Origin: Ferruginibacter yonginensis
GTDB lineage: Bacteria > Bacteroidota > Bacteroidia > Chitinophagales > Chitinophagaceae
DNA length: 64,000 nucleotides
NCBI RefSeq assembly: GCF_042651465.1
Contig: NZ_JBHSCZ010000001.1
Coordinates: 1,528,113 to 1,592,112, forward strand
Direction: 5' to 3'
Shown in pieces: positions 17,163 through 26,439 of the stretch (position 1 is its first letter; each line of letters begins with the position of its first letter). The notes under the pieces were generated by a model, which made no database searches, was not told where the DNA came from, and was given only the letters and a program-made list of their open reading frames with translations. The position numbers were made by a program, and so were the translations under genes.

Positions 17163-19271
17163 ATGCAAACTACTGAATGGAAAGTTGAAGGCATGACGTG
17201 TAGCAACTGTGCACTCAGCATTACCAACTATTTAAAAAAAGAAGGATTGAATAATGTAGCCGTAAATGCAATTACTGGCGAAGTAAGTTTTGCTGATGCT
17301 TTGGATATTGAAAAAATTAAAAAAGGTATTCAACAATTGGGCTATAAGGTGGTTGATGAAAACGCCGTTACCATCACTCCCTCAAAAACAAATTTTCTAC
17401 ATAACAATAAACAACGTTTTTTATTTACACTACCCGTTACCGTGGTATTGATGTTGCACATGCTACCCCTACATATGCACTGGCTCATGAACCCTTGGGT
17501 GCAGGCCATTATTTGTTTACCAGTGTTTGTTGTAGGCATGTATTATTTTGGCAAAAGTGCTTACAAAAGTTTGTTACATGGTAGCCCAAATATGAATGTA
17601 CTAATTACGGTGGGTGCCATAGCATCGTTTGGTTACAGTATGGTTGGTGCTATATTGAATTTAGGGGAACATTATTTATTTTTTGAAACAACGGCATCCA
17701 TCATCACCTTAGTATTTTTTGGTAATTATTTAGAAGAAGCTGCTATCCAGTCAACCCAAAAAGCGGTAAAATCATTAACAGCTACACAAAAAGTAATGGC
17801 CAATATGATTGCTTTTGATGACCAACATCAAGAACAAATTTTTCCGATAGAAAATAAATATTTAAAAAATGGCGATTTAGTACTCATTAAAAATGGTGAA
17901 CAAGTGCCAGCCGATTGTAAAATTTTATGGGGCGATTGTAGTGTAAACGAAGCCATTATTACTGGTGAATTTGAGCCTATAACCAAACAAAAAAAAGATA
18001 CATTGATTGGCGGCAGCACCGTGGTAAATGGTTTGGTAAAAGCCATTGTAACTGCAGCTGGTAAAGATACTGTGCTTGCCAATATTATTCATTTGGTGCA
18101 ACAAGCCCAAGCTGAAAAACCACCCTTACAAAAATTAGCTGATCGTATTAGTGCAGTGTTTGTGCCTGTGGTACTCGGGTTTGCTTTACTCACATTTATA
18201 ATCAATTATTTTTTGTTTGATGTAAGTAGTGCACAAGCTATGTTAAGGGGTATTGCAGTTTTAGTAATATCATGCCCTTGTGCCATGGGTTTAGCCACAC
18301 CTGCTGCTATTGCTGTTGGTTTAGGTAGGGCTGCAAAATTGGGTATATTATTTAAAAATGCATCCGCATTAGAAACCTTTAAAAAAATAAAGCAAGTAGT
18401 GTTTGATAAAACAGGCACACTTACCACTGGCAAGTTTACTGTAACCGAATACCAAAGTGATGTAGATGATATTACATTTAAAAAAATGGTGTACTCACTC
18501 GAAAAATTTTCAAACCACCCTATTGCGAAAGCCATAACCGAACAATGGAAAACGAACGACTTTATTACTTGGCAAAAAATAGAAGAAATAAAAGGTGTTG
18601 GTATGGTAGCCACTGACCACGAAGGCAATATATACAAAGTAGGTTCACATAAAATATTACCTAGCATACCAACAAGTGAACATAATTTATATGTAATAAA
18701 AAATGATATTTTAATTGGCTGGATTAACCTTGCAGATGAAATAAGACCAGAAGCTGCCTCCGTAATCAATTGGTTGCATCAACAGCAAATAAAAACTATT
18801 TTATTAAGTGGTGATAGTACCATTAAATGTGCACAAGTAGCACAAATATTAGGGATTGATGAAGTGTATGCATCAAAAACTCCATCAGAAAAATTAGCCA
18901 TCATCACTTCATTAAATGCTGCTGCACCTACTGCAATGGTGGGTGATGGTATTAATGATGCACCTGCACTGGCCAAAGCATCATTGGGTATTTCATTAAG
19001 TGATGCTGCACAAATTGCAATACAAAGTGCTGATGTTATTTTAATGAACCAAGGCTTAAAAAATTTACCCATGGCTTTGGGCTTAGGCAAACACACTTAC
19101 CGTACTATTAAACAAAATTTATTTTGGGCCTTCATCTACAACATTGTAGCATTACCTATTGCTGCGTTCGGCTTATTAACACCCACCTTAGCTGCATTAG
19201 CCATGGGTTTTAGTGATATTGTGCTGGCCATTAATTCAGTAAAACTTTATGTAAAAAAAGTTACTGATTAA
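17163..19271 (+). CDS. copA: Heavy-metal (copper-type) translocating P1B ATPase
   Basis: A 702-residue P-type ATPase. One N-terminal heavy-metal-associated domain carries GMTCSNC (C13, C16). Membrane helices follow; an intramembrane CPC motif (C371-P372-C373, in SCPCAMGLATP) marks Cu(I) specificity. Then come the phosphorylation site DKTGT (D415), an HP motif (SNHPIAK) and GDGINDAPAL. CPC pumps of this kind export Cu(I) from the cytoplasm, at the cost of ATP. No copper regulator lies beside it. The gene has its own consensus promoter and is followed by recQ after 62 nt. Confidence 0.92.
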   Translation: MQTTEWKVEGMTCSNCALSITNYLKKEGLNNVAVNAITGEVSFADALDIEKIKKGIQQLGYKVVDENAVTITPSKTNFLHNNKQRFLFTLPVTVVLMLHMLPLHMHWLMNPWVQAIICLPVFVVGMYYFGKSAYKSLLHGSPNMNVLITVGAIASFGYSMVGAILNLGEHYLFFETTASIITLVFFGNYLEEAAIQSTQKAVKSLTATQKVMANMIAFDDQHQEQIFPIENKYLKNGDLVLIKNGEQVPADCKILWGDCSVNEAIITGEFEPITKQKKDTLIGGSTVVNGLVKAIVTAAGKDTVLANIIHLVQQAQAEKPPLQKLADRISAVFVPVVLGFALLTFIINYFLFDVSSAQAMLRGIAVLVISCPCAMGLATPAAIAVGLGRAAKLGILFKNASALETFKKIKQVVFDKTGTLTTGKFTVTEYQSDVDDITFKKMVYSLEKFSNHPIAKAITEQWKTNDFITWQKIEEIKGVGMVATDHEGNIYKVGSHKILPSIPTSEHNLYVIKNDILIGWINLADEIRPEAASVINWLHQQQIKTILLSGDSTIKCAQVAQILGIDEVYASKTPSEKLAIITSLNAAAPTAMVGDGINDAPALAKASLGISLSDAAQIAIQSADVILMNQGLKNLPMALGLGKHTYRTIKQNLFWAFIYNIVALPIAAFGLLTPTLAALAMGFSDIVLAINSVKLYVKKVTD

Positions 19272-19333
19272 TAAAACTTGATATTTTTTTGTGAAGGAAA
19301 CATCATCATTAAAGCACTAACTTTAAGCCTCAC

Positions 19334-21241
19334 ATGGATGCAACTGCTACACTAGAAAAATATTGGGGATACAAAACATTTCGTCCGTTACAGGCCGATA
19401 TTATTGCTGCAGTGTTAGCACAACATGATACCTTGGCTTTATTACCTACAGGCGGCGGTAAATCAATTTGTTTTCAAGTGCCAGCAATGATGATAGAAGG
19501 GATTTGTTTAGTGGTGAGTCCACTCATTGCTTTAATAAAAGACCAAGTTGAAAACTTAAAAAAGAAAGGTATAGGTGCATTAGCAATTTATGCAGGCATG
19601 CATTATAACGAAGTAAAACAAACATTGCAAAATGCAGCACATGGCAATTACAAATTTTTATACGTATCACCAGAACGTTTAGAAACCAAATTGTTTTTGG
19701 AATATTTACCTGCAATTAAACCCAGTTTATTAGTGGTTGATGAAGCACATTGCATATCACAATGGGGTTTCGATTTTAGGCCATCATACATGCGTATTGC
19801 CAATTTACGTAATGAACTACCCAACGTTCCGGTTATTGCTTTAACAGCATCAGCCACAACAAAAGTGCAAGATGATATTTGTACAAATTTATTATTTCAA
19901 CCTTCCTTCAAAAAATTTCAACAATCATTTGTAAGACCCAATTTATCGTACAGCGTTTTTAAACCTACGGCCAAAGAAGCCAAAGTGGTTGATATATTAA
20001 ATAAAGTAAAAGGCGCTGCCATTGTGTATTGCAAAAGCCGTAAACAAACTACTGTAGTGGCTAATTTGCTCAAAGCCAATAATATTAATGCTGATTTTTA
20101 CCATGCAGGTTTAAGCAACGAACAACGCAACCTCAAACAACAAAATTGGGTAAATAATATCACCACCGTCATTGTTTGCACCAATGCATTTGGTATGGGT
20201 ATTGATAAGCCCGATGTAAGAGTGGTAGTACATTATGATGTACCTGATTGTTTAGAAAATTATTATCAAGAAGCTGGCAGAGCAGGTAGAGATGAAAAAA
20301 GAGCTTACGCTGTGTTATTATACAATGCAAAAGAAGCTACGGATTTAATATCAAATATTGAAAACCGATATCCATCTCCCGAAAAATTAAAAGCACTTTA
20401 TATGGCCGTTATGAACCATCTACAAATTGCTGCAGGTGGTGGAGAAGGTGAAAGCCATGACTTTGATATTGCTGTGTTTGCAAAAAATTTCAAGTTCAAT
20501 ATTTTAGAAGCTACTTATGGTTTACAAGCATTGGCGCAAGATGGTTTTTTTACACTTGCTGAATCAATGTTTAAACAATCAACGGTTGTATTCACCGTTT
20601 CAAAAAATGATTTGCAAGCTTTTGAGCAACTCTACCCTTCATTAGAGCCTACTATAAAAGGGTTGCTCCGCTCTTACGAAGGTGTATTTGATTACCCAGC
20701 ACAAATCAATGAAACATTGTTAGCTAAATTTTTAAAATTAGATGTTGCAACAGTAATTACGCATATACGACAGTTACACCAACACGGTATTTTACAATAT
20801 AAACCAGCCGCTGAAAAGCCTCAAATTGTACTTTTAAAAAACAGGATGTATACAGATGCTTTTCAGATAGATGTAACAGCCCACCTGCTCCGTAAAAAAG
20901 AAGCACTCAAAAGAGCCGTTGCTATGGAACAATATGTAAGCAACCAAACCTTATGTAGAAGTAGCATCATTGCCCAATATTTTGGCGATACCCAAGCCAC
21001 CAAATGTGGTATTTGTGATAATTGTATCAATAATACCGACGCTACTTTACCACCCGATCAATTCAACGAAGTTTGTAATAAAATAACAATAATGTTGCAA
21101 CAACAACCTTTACCATTGCAACAGTTAATGAAACAACTAAAACCATTAAGGCAACGTTCTGTTTGGTTGGTTATACAATACTTAATTACAGAAGAAATAA
21201 TTGAACAGAACAATAAAAATTTATTGCAAATTAAAAAGTAA
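19334..21241 (+). CDS. recQ: RecQ-family ATP-dependent DNA helicase
   Basis: A 635-residue superfamily 2 helicase. Walker A is LPTGGGKS (residues 38-44) and the DEAH box lies at about 136-139 in VVDEAHCISQWGFDFRPSYMRI. The helicase-C motifs CTNAFGMGIDKPDVRVVVH and YYQEAGRAGRD are present. A zinc/winged-helix RQC region contains KCGICDNC. It unwinds DNA 3'-5' in recombination and repair. The C-terminus is shorter than in E. coli RecQ, and I see no clear HRDC domain. The first of two close ATG codons (19334, 19338) is in frame. Confidence 0.93.
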   Translation: MDATATLEKYWGYKTFRPLQADIIAAVLAQHDTLALLPTGGGKSICFQVPAMMIEGICLVVSPLIALIKDQVENLKKKGIGALAIYAGMHYNEVKQTLQNAAHGNYKFLYVSPERLETKLFLEYLPAIKPSLLVVDEAHCISQWGFDFRPSYMRIANLRNELPNVPVIALTASATTKVQDDICTNLLFQPSFKKFQQSFVRPNLSYSVFKPTAKEAKVVDILNKVKGAAIVYCKSRKQTTVVANLLKANNINADFYHAGLSNEQRNLKQQNWVNNITTVIVCTNAFGMGIDKPDVRVVVHYDVPDCLENYYQEAGRAGRDEKRAYAVLLYNAKEATDLISNIENRYPSPEKLKALYMAVMNHLQIAAGGGEGESHDFDIAVFAKNFKFNILEATYGLQALAQDGFFTLAESMFKQSTVVFTVSKNDLQAFEQLYPSLEPTIKGLLRSYEGVFDYPAQINETLLAKFLKLDVATVITHIRQLHQHGILQYKPAAEKPQIVLLKNRMYTDAFQIDVTAHLLRKKEALKRAVAMEQYVSNQTLCRSSIIAQYFGDTQATKCGICDNCINNTDATLPPDQFNEVCNKITIMLQQQPLPLQQLMKQLKPLRQRSVWLVIQYLITEEIIEQNNKNLLQIKK

Positions 21242-21463
21242 CAGGCAAAAAAAAGGGACCAAGATAGATATCTAGTCCCGCTTTAAAATCCAATATCCTA
21301 TGAAAAACCGATGTGAAGATACATCGATATACTACTTCTACCAAGCATTTTTACAATTATTTGTAGTACAAATACTACAAAATAGTAAATTTACGTTTTA
21401 AAAGATATTTATTACATTGATAATCAATTGATTATAGCTACATATTAAATTTAATAATAATTT
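21242..21463. other. Structured intergenic region between recQ and the HerA-like gene
   Basis: The gap holds three things. One is a GGGAC/GTCCC hairpin (21255-21279) with an inner AGAT/ATCT pair; on the minus strand it is followed by a T-run, which would end transcription from the HerA-like gene. Another is a possible 33-codon ORF on the plus strand from ATG 21300 to TAA 21401; it has no recognisable product and only weak support. The third is a perfect palindrome TTGTAGTA-CAAA-TACTACAA at 21361-21380 that could be an operator or a small hairpin. Confidence 0.4.
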
Positions 21464-23020
21464 TTAAAACCAACTAGATTTTCGTTTGGTAGTTCTACCA
21501 CCCAAGCCTAAAGCGCCCAAAAGTGACCTTACTAAACCATTACCTGCGGTACGCACCATACTTTTTACAATGCTGTTATTGGCAATTTTTTCGATAGTGG
21601 ATGGTTCCTCTTTAGCAGATGATTTTTTAGTGGTTTGTTCTTCTGCTTCTGCTGCTTTTTCAGTGGCTTCTTCTAATTTGGCTGTTAAAATTTCGTAAGC
21701 ACTTTCATTATCCACATCTACATTATACTTGGCTACTAGTTTGCTTTTTGCATTGATGTTTTGTACTTCATCGTCAGTCAATATATCCATTCTACTACGA
21801 GGGCTACATAACATGGTTTGGGCCAAAGGGGTAGGTATACCTTTTTCATTGAGCATGGTTACCAAGGCTTCACCTATACCGAGTTGTGTAATAAGATCTT
21901 CAGTTTTATAAAATTCAGTTTCAGGGTAATTATCAGCCGTTTGTTTAATCGTTTTTCTATCAGCCGCAGTGAACGCCCTTAAAGCATGTTGAATTTTCAT
22001 ACCCAATTGTCCTAATACTGATGCTGGTATATCCATTGGGTTTTGTGTACAAAAGAAAATACCAATACCCTTTGAACGAATGAGTTTAATAATGGTTTCA
22101 ATTTGTTGAATCAATTCGCTACTAGCTTCTTGAAAAATTAAATGTGCTTCATCTATAAACAACACCAATTTAGGTTTATCGAGGTCGCCTTCTTCTGGGC
22201 TTGAGGCATAAAGTTCCGCCAACATTTGCAACATAAAAGTGGAAAATAATTTGGGCTTATCTTGAATATCCATCACCCTCAACACATTAATAACACCTTG
22301 GCCAGTATCACTAATACGCATCAAATCATCTACCTCAAAACTACGTTCACCAAAAAACACATCCGCACCTTGTTGTTGCAACTCTATTACTTTTCGCAAA
22401 ATAGTTCCGGTTGACGTGGTTGATATTTTACCATACACTTTTTCTATTTCAGCCTTACCCTCGTTACCAATAAACTGCAATACTTTTATAAAATCTTTTA
22501 AATCGAGCAAGGGCAATTTATTATCATCACAGTATTTAAAAAGTAGCGCCACTACGCCACCTTGGGTATCATTTAAATCTAATATTTTACTCAACAAAAC
22601 CGGACCAAACTCACTTACTGTAGCCCTCAATTTTACCCCATTTTTACCCGTTAACGATAATAACTCAGCTGGAAATTGTGCTGGTGTATATGGTAATTGA
22701 ATTTGTTGGTACCTACTTGTAACCTTATCATTTACTGCTCCCAAAGCTGCAATACCACTTAAATCGCCTTTTATATCCATCAATAAAACCGGCACACTAG
22801 CATCACTCAAAAACTCACTTATCATTTGCAGGGTTTTGGTTTTACCTGTACCCGTTGCACCAGCTATGAGGCCATGCCTATTCATGGTTTTTAAGGGTAA
22901 AAATATTTTTGCATCGGGTATTACCGTACCATTGAGCATGGCTGCACCAATTTGTACAGACTCCCCTTTAAAAGTGTAACCATTTTTTATAGCATCAACA
23001 AAAGCTGCATTATCTTGCAT
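21464..23020 (-). CDS. HerA-like/DUF853 ATPase (YjgR family)
   Basis: A 518-residue P-loop ATPase of the HerA/FtsK branch. Walker A is GATGTGKTKTLQMIS, Walker B is LVLFIDEAHLIFQEAS, and the sensor-like region is IFFCTQNPMDIPASVLGQLGMKIQHALRAFTA. The C-terminal 100 residues hold a Lys/Glu-rich helix (AEEAEEQTTKKSSAKEEP) and a basic Gly/Arg tail (GGRTTKRKSSWF). The YjgR family is widespread but poorly characterised. It may move DNA or remodel complexes. The gene diverges from the di-heme peroxidase. Confidence 0.85.
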   Translation of the reverse strand: MQDNAAFVDAIKNGYTFKGESVQIGAAMLNGTVIPDAKIFLPLKTMNRHGLIAGATGTGKTKTLQMISEFLSDASVPVLLMDIKGDLSGIAALGAVNDKVTSRYQQIQLPYTPAQFPAELLSLTGKNGVKLRATVSEFGPVLLSKILDLNDTQGGVVALLFKYCDDNKLPLLDLKDFIKVLQFIGNEGKAEIEKVYGKISTTSTGTILRKVIELQQQGADVFFGERSFEVDDLMRISDTGQGVINVLRVMDIQDKPKLFSTFMLQMLAELYASSPEEGDLDKPKLVLFIDEAHLIFQEASSELIQQIETIIKLIRSKGIGIFFCTQNPMDIPASVLGQLGMKIQHALRAFTAADRKTIKQTADNYPETEFYKTEDLITQLGIGEALVTMLNEKGIPTPLAQTMLCSPRSRMDILTDDEVQNINAKSKLVAKYNVDVDNESAYEILTAKLEEATEKAAEAEEQTTKKSSAKEEPSTIEKIANNSIVKSMVRTAGNGLVRSLLGALGLGGRTTKRKSSWF

Positions 23021-23094
23021 ATTATATTTTTTGTGAAAGTTACAATAAACCTTAAAATAAATTTGTTTCTAAAACGAACCTTTTTGTAGCATTA

Positions 23095-24048
23095 ATGAAA
23101 TCATTTTTTACCATATTGGTATTATGCACTGGCATAGCTAGTGTAGCTGGGTTTATACATGAAAATGAGCAACCAACTAATGTTACAACTAAAGTTGCTT
23201 TAGGAAAATTATTGTTCAACGAAAATATTTTATCGCTTGATAGCTCAGTGAGTTGTGCAAGTTGCCACAACCCAACATTAGCCTTTGCTGATACTGTTGC
23301 CTTTAGCAAAGGCATTAACGGCACCCTTACCAAACGCAATGTACCATCGGTATTAAATATGGCTAACCGACCATATTTTTTTTATGATGGTAGGGCTACA
23401 ACCTTGCAACAGCAAGCCTTACAACCCATTGCTCATAAAGATGAAATGGGCTTACCCATTGCCGAAGCTGTAAACCGCCTTAACCAAAATAGTTTTTACA
23501 GCAAACAGTTTTACCACTTGTACAAACAAAAAGTAACCGAAAAAAATTTGGCCGATGTGTTGGCTGCCTTCGAAAAAAGTTTAGAAACCACCAATAGTAA
23601 GTTTGATGATTGGGCCAATAATAAAGTACGTTTTACAGCAGCAGAAGAACGTGGCCGACAGTTGTTTACTGGCAACAAAAGCAAATGTTTTGAGTGCCAT
23701 TTTACTGAAGATTTTACTGATGATGGCTTTAAAAATATAGGCTTATTCAACGGGTTACAACTCAACGATAGTGGTCGGTACAACATCACTAAAAAAAAGG
23801 CAGATATTGGTAAATTTAAAACCCCAGGTTTGCGTAACGTAGCCATTACTGCACCGTATATGCACAATGGCCAATTTAAAACCTTAGAAGAAGTATTGGC
23901 CTATTACAACCAACCCAATGGCTTTTTTGCACATCAACAAAATATTGACCCTATTTTAAAAAAAGGGTTAGGGCTCACTGTACAAGAGCAAAAAGACATT
24001 ATTGCCTTTTTAAAAACATTAACAGACAAAGCTTATATACGTAAGTAA
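23095..24048 (+). CDS. Di-heme cytochrome c peroxidase
   Basis: A 317-residue exported protein (signal peptide to about VAGF) with two heme sites, CASCH at residues 54-58 and CFECH at 198-202. Other family motifs are RNVPSVLNMANRPYFFYDGRA, DEMGLP and KFKTPGLRNVAITAPYMHNGQFKTLEEVLAYYN. Enzymes of the CcpA/MauG superfamily reduce hydrogen peroxide in the periplasm or oxidise protein substrates. Motifs favour a classical peroxidase. A second, MbnH-like member of the superfamily lies at 31.7 kb. Confidence 0.9.
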   Translation: MKSFFTILVLCTGIASVAGFIHENEQPTNVTTKVALGKLLFNENILSLDSSVSCASCHNPTLAFADTVAFSKGINGTLTKRNVPSVLNMANRPYFFYDGRATTLQQQALQPIAHKDEMGLPIAEAVNRLNQNSFYSKQFYHLYKQKVTEKNLADVLAAFEKSLETTNSKFDDWANNKVRFTAAEERGRQLFTGNKSKCFECHFTEDFTDDGFKNIGLFNGLQLNDSGRYNITKKKADIGKFKTPGLRNVAITAPYMHNGQFKTLEEVLAYYNQPNGFFAHQQNIDPILKKGLGLTVQEQKDIIAFLKTLTDKAYIRK

Positions 24049-24085
24049 TGTGTGGGGCTGTGGGCTGTAATGCAGGTGGCACCAG

Positions 24086-24157
24086 TGGTTAGGGCTATAC
24101 GCTGCAATATTTTTTTAACCTTCGGCAAAAAATATTTTCGCTGCTATCCCTGAGCCA
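24086..24157. repeat. Long interrupted hairpin after the peroxidase gene
   Basis: Outer arms TGGTTAGGG and CCCTGAGCCA can pair imperfectly. The apex has a perfect 10-bp stem (AATATTTTTT at 24106-24115, AAAAAATATT at 24127-24136) around TAACCTTCGGC. It could be a terminator or a dispersed REP-like element; only one copy was seen in this window. The remaining part of the 275-nt gap shows nothing else. Confidence 0.45.
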
Positions 24158-24323
24158 CCAAACGTAAGTACTACTATTTTACCATTTCTATAACAAGCAG
24201 TAGTTAAACCAATTATCACAATCAACATCTGTATAACATAATGTTGTAGCTTAACAAAAAATTAGGCATTATATTAGCAGTATTGATTATCAATTAATTT
24301 TATTTGTAAATAAATTTTTCATT

Positions 24324-25022
24324 ATGGAAGCAACTAAACCTAAAATTTTACTTTGTGAAGATGATACCAACCTTGGTATGGTATTAAAAAACTATTTAGA
24401 ACTCAACGATTACGATGTAACATTGGAAAGAGATGGTAGGCTAGGCTTAGCTGCTTTTCAACGTGAAAAGTTTGATATATGCCTACTCGATGTAATGATG
24501 CCAAATATGGATGGCTTCACCGTTGCAGAAGAAATTAGGGATATAAACCCAGATGTGCCTTTGTTTTTCTTAAGTGCAAAAACCATGAAAGATGATATTA
24601 TACAAGGCTACAAATTAGGGGCAGATGATTATATTACCAAGCCTTTTGATAGCGAAGTATTGTTACACAAAATAAAAGCTATTTTAAAGCGTAATGAAGA
24701 AATGCACAAAGACGAGGTAAATGCTGAGTTCGATTTAGGAGCTTACCATTTTAACCCACGTTTACGTGAATTAACGGTAAATGGCAAAACGCAAACATTA
24801 TCACCAAAAGAAAATGAATTGTTGAAAATGCTTGCAGAGTATAAAAATGATTTGCTCCCAAGAGAAGCCGCTTTGAAAAAGATATGGGGCAGCGATACTT
24901 ATTTTAATGGTCGAAGTATGGATGTGTACATTGCCAAATTACGTAAGTATTTAAAAGAAGATGCTAAGCTTGAAATTGTAAATATTCATGGCAATGGCTT
25001 TAGGTTAGTAGAAACCTTGTAA
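24324..25022 (+). CDS. OmpR/PhoB-type response regulator (RprY-like), orphan
   Basis: A 232-residue regulator. The receiver has the acidic pair E12-D13, phosphoacceptor D56 in CLLDVMMPNMDG and Lys in DDYITKPFD. A winged-helix output domain follows, with LSPKENELLKMLAEYKNDLLPREAALKKIWG and RSMDVYIAKLRKYL. It resembles RprY-type regulators of Bacteroidota. No histidine kinase is adjacent, so it is an orphan here. A good terminator follows. Confidence 0.9.
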   Translation: MEATKPKILLCEDDTNLGMVLKNYLELNDYDVTLERDGRLGLAAFQREKFDICLLDVMMPNMDGFTVAEEIRDINPDVPLFFLSAKTMKDDIIQGYKLGADDYITKPFDSEVLLHKIKAILKRNEEMHKDEVNAEFDLGAYHFNPRLRELTVNGKTQTLSPKENELLKMLAEYKNDLLPREAALKKIWGSDTYFNGRSMDVYIAKLRKYLKEDAKLEIVNIHGNGFRLVETL

Positions 25023-25041
25023 TGATACTATTAAACAAATA

Positions 25042-25073
25042 AAAAAAGGCTCCTCGTTTGAGAAGCCTTTTTT
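25042..25073. terminator. Bidirectional terminator between the OmpR-type gene and the ruvB unit
   Basis: AAAAAAGGCT-C-CTC / GAG-A-AGCCTTTTTT around a GTTT loop. T-runs lie on both strands, so it can end the plus-strand regulator and the minus-strand ruvB unit. Confidence 0.8.
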
Positions 25074-25089
25074 ATTTTATACAAAGCCA

Positions 25090-25200
25090 TTATTTTTTGT
25101 ATTTTTTTTTGATGTAGCGCATAAAAAAGAAAATAATACCTACAAAAACAAATAGGTTTACGATTGACCAAATAGTGAGGTTGGTATTAATATTCAACAT
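25090..25200 (-). CDS. 36-residue single-span membrane peptide downstream of ruvB
   Basis: A short ORF of 36 codons plus stop, starting with ATG at 25200. It lies 12 nt after the ruvB stop and just before the terminator. The product has a polar N-terminus (MLNINTNLTIWS), one hydrophobic helix (VNLFVFVGIIFFFM) and a very basic tail (RYIKKKYKK), the classic layout of a small Nin-Cin membrane peptide. The organisation supports translation, but I do not recognise the family. Confidence 0.6.
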   Translation of the reverse strand: MLNINTNLTIWSIVNLFVFVGIIFFFMRYIKKKYKK

Positions 25201-25212
25201 GTAATATGTAAA

Positions 25213-26247
25213 TTATGTAAACAATAAATTATCGCCGCTGCCACGTAAAGGTGTTTTACCAAAGTGTTTGTACGCCTTTGCTGTTACCTCTCTACCCCTT
25301 GCAGTACGCATTATAAAACCTTCTTGTATTAAAAAAGGCTCATATACTTCTTCTAATGTACCGGCCTCTTCTCCCACTGCTGTTGCAATAGTGGTAATAC
25401 CAACGGGGCCGCCTTTAAACTTATCAATAATAGTACTCAAAATACGATTATCCATTTCATCTAACCCATACTTATCAACGTTTAAAGCATTGAGGGCATG
25501 TTCGGTAATGTTCATATCAATAATACCGTTGCTTAACACCTGTGCAAAATCTCTTACCCTACGTAACAATCCATTGGCAATACGAGGCGTACCCCTGCTT
25601 CTTCCTGCAATTTCAGCTGCCGCATCGCTGGTAATTTTGGTTTGCAATATGCCTGCGCTTCTTATCAAAATATTTTTTAGGGTAGCTGCATCGTAATACT
25701 CCAACCTACTTTTTATACCAAACCTTGATAGCAAAGGTGCTGTGAGTAAACCACTTCGGGTAGTGGCGCCTATTAATGTAAACGGATTAATATCTATTTG
25801 TATGCTACGAGCCGCTGGTCCACTATCAATCATAATATCAATACGATAGTCTTCCATTGCTGCATATAAATACTCTTCTACCACATTACTTAATCGATGT
25901 ATTTCATCAATAAACAACACATCATTCGGCTCTAAATTAGTGAGCAAGCCGGCTAAATCGCCTGGCTTTTCAATAACGGGTCCACTTGTTTCTTTAATAT
26001 TTACATTGAGTTCGTTGGCAACAATTCTACTTAAAGTGGTTTTACCTAAGCCTGGCGGGCCATGAAATAAAATATGATCCAACGCTTCGCCTCTCAGCTT
26101 GGCCGCCTTAATAAATATGCGAAGGTTATCAATGGTTTGAGGTTGACCAGAAAAATCGGCAATTTCCCTTGGTCGTATATTATTTTCAAACTCCTTTTCT
26201 ACCGAAGTTTGTTTGTTAGCATCATTATTTAAATTAGGATTTGCCAT
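25213..26247 (-). CDS. ruvB: Holliday junction branch migration ATPase RuvB
   Basis: A 344-residue AAA+ motor of normal length. It has LRGEALDHILFHGPPGLGKTTLSRIVANEL (Walker A GPPGLGKT), Walker B LFIDEIHRL and the sensor region IGATTRSGLLTAPLLSRFG. The C-terminal winged helix has EEAGTLEEVYEPFLIQEGFIMRTARGREVTAKAY. It drives branch migration with RuvA, which is not in the window. The 36-residue peptide follows in the same unit. Just before the ATG the sequence is AATTTGCAACT, close to the promoter pattern seen in other genes here. Confidence 0.98.
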   Translation of the reverse strand: MANPNLNNDANKQTSVEKEFENNIRPREIADFSGQPQTIDNLRIFIKAAKLRGEALDHILFHGPPGLGKTTLSRIVANELNVNIKETSGPVIEKPGDLAGLLTNLEPNDVLFIDEIHRLSNVVEEYLYAAMEDYRIDIMIDSGPAARSIQIDINPFTLIGATTRSGLLTAPLLSRFGIKSRLEYYDAATLKNILIRSAGILQTKITSDAAAEIAGRSRGTPRIANGLLRRVRDFAQVLSNGIIDMNITEHALNALNVDKYGLDEMDNRILSTIIDKFKGGPVGITTIATAVGEEAGTLEEVYEPFLIQEGFIMRTARGREVTAKAYKHFGKTPLRGSGDNLLFT

Positions 26248-26426
26248 AGTTGCAAATTAACGAAATGATGTAAGGTACAGTAGTTTATCATGTTTTTATT
26301 ACGGCTTTTTTATTTTTTAAATTAAATTACCGTCAGTATAAACATTATCAATAATAATTACTAACCTTTTAAACACAAATACTACCAGTAGTACAACTTT
26401 AAAATTTTAAAAAGCTACTGCCAGTT

Positions 26427-26434
26427 TACATTTG
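26427..26434 (+). promoter_or_regulatory. Candidate -7 box (TACATTTG) for the LytS/LytTR pair
   Basis: A perfect TAnnTTTG ending 5 nt before the kinase ATG at 26440. No good -33 motif is seen at the expected distance. Confidence 0.5.
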
Positions 26435-26439
26435 TAATA

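Noticed and set aside
18206..18769. 187-codon ORF antisense to the copper P-ATPase
   Set aside because: Opposite the conserved CPC and DKTGT region; codon pattern explained by the plus-strand gene.
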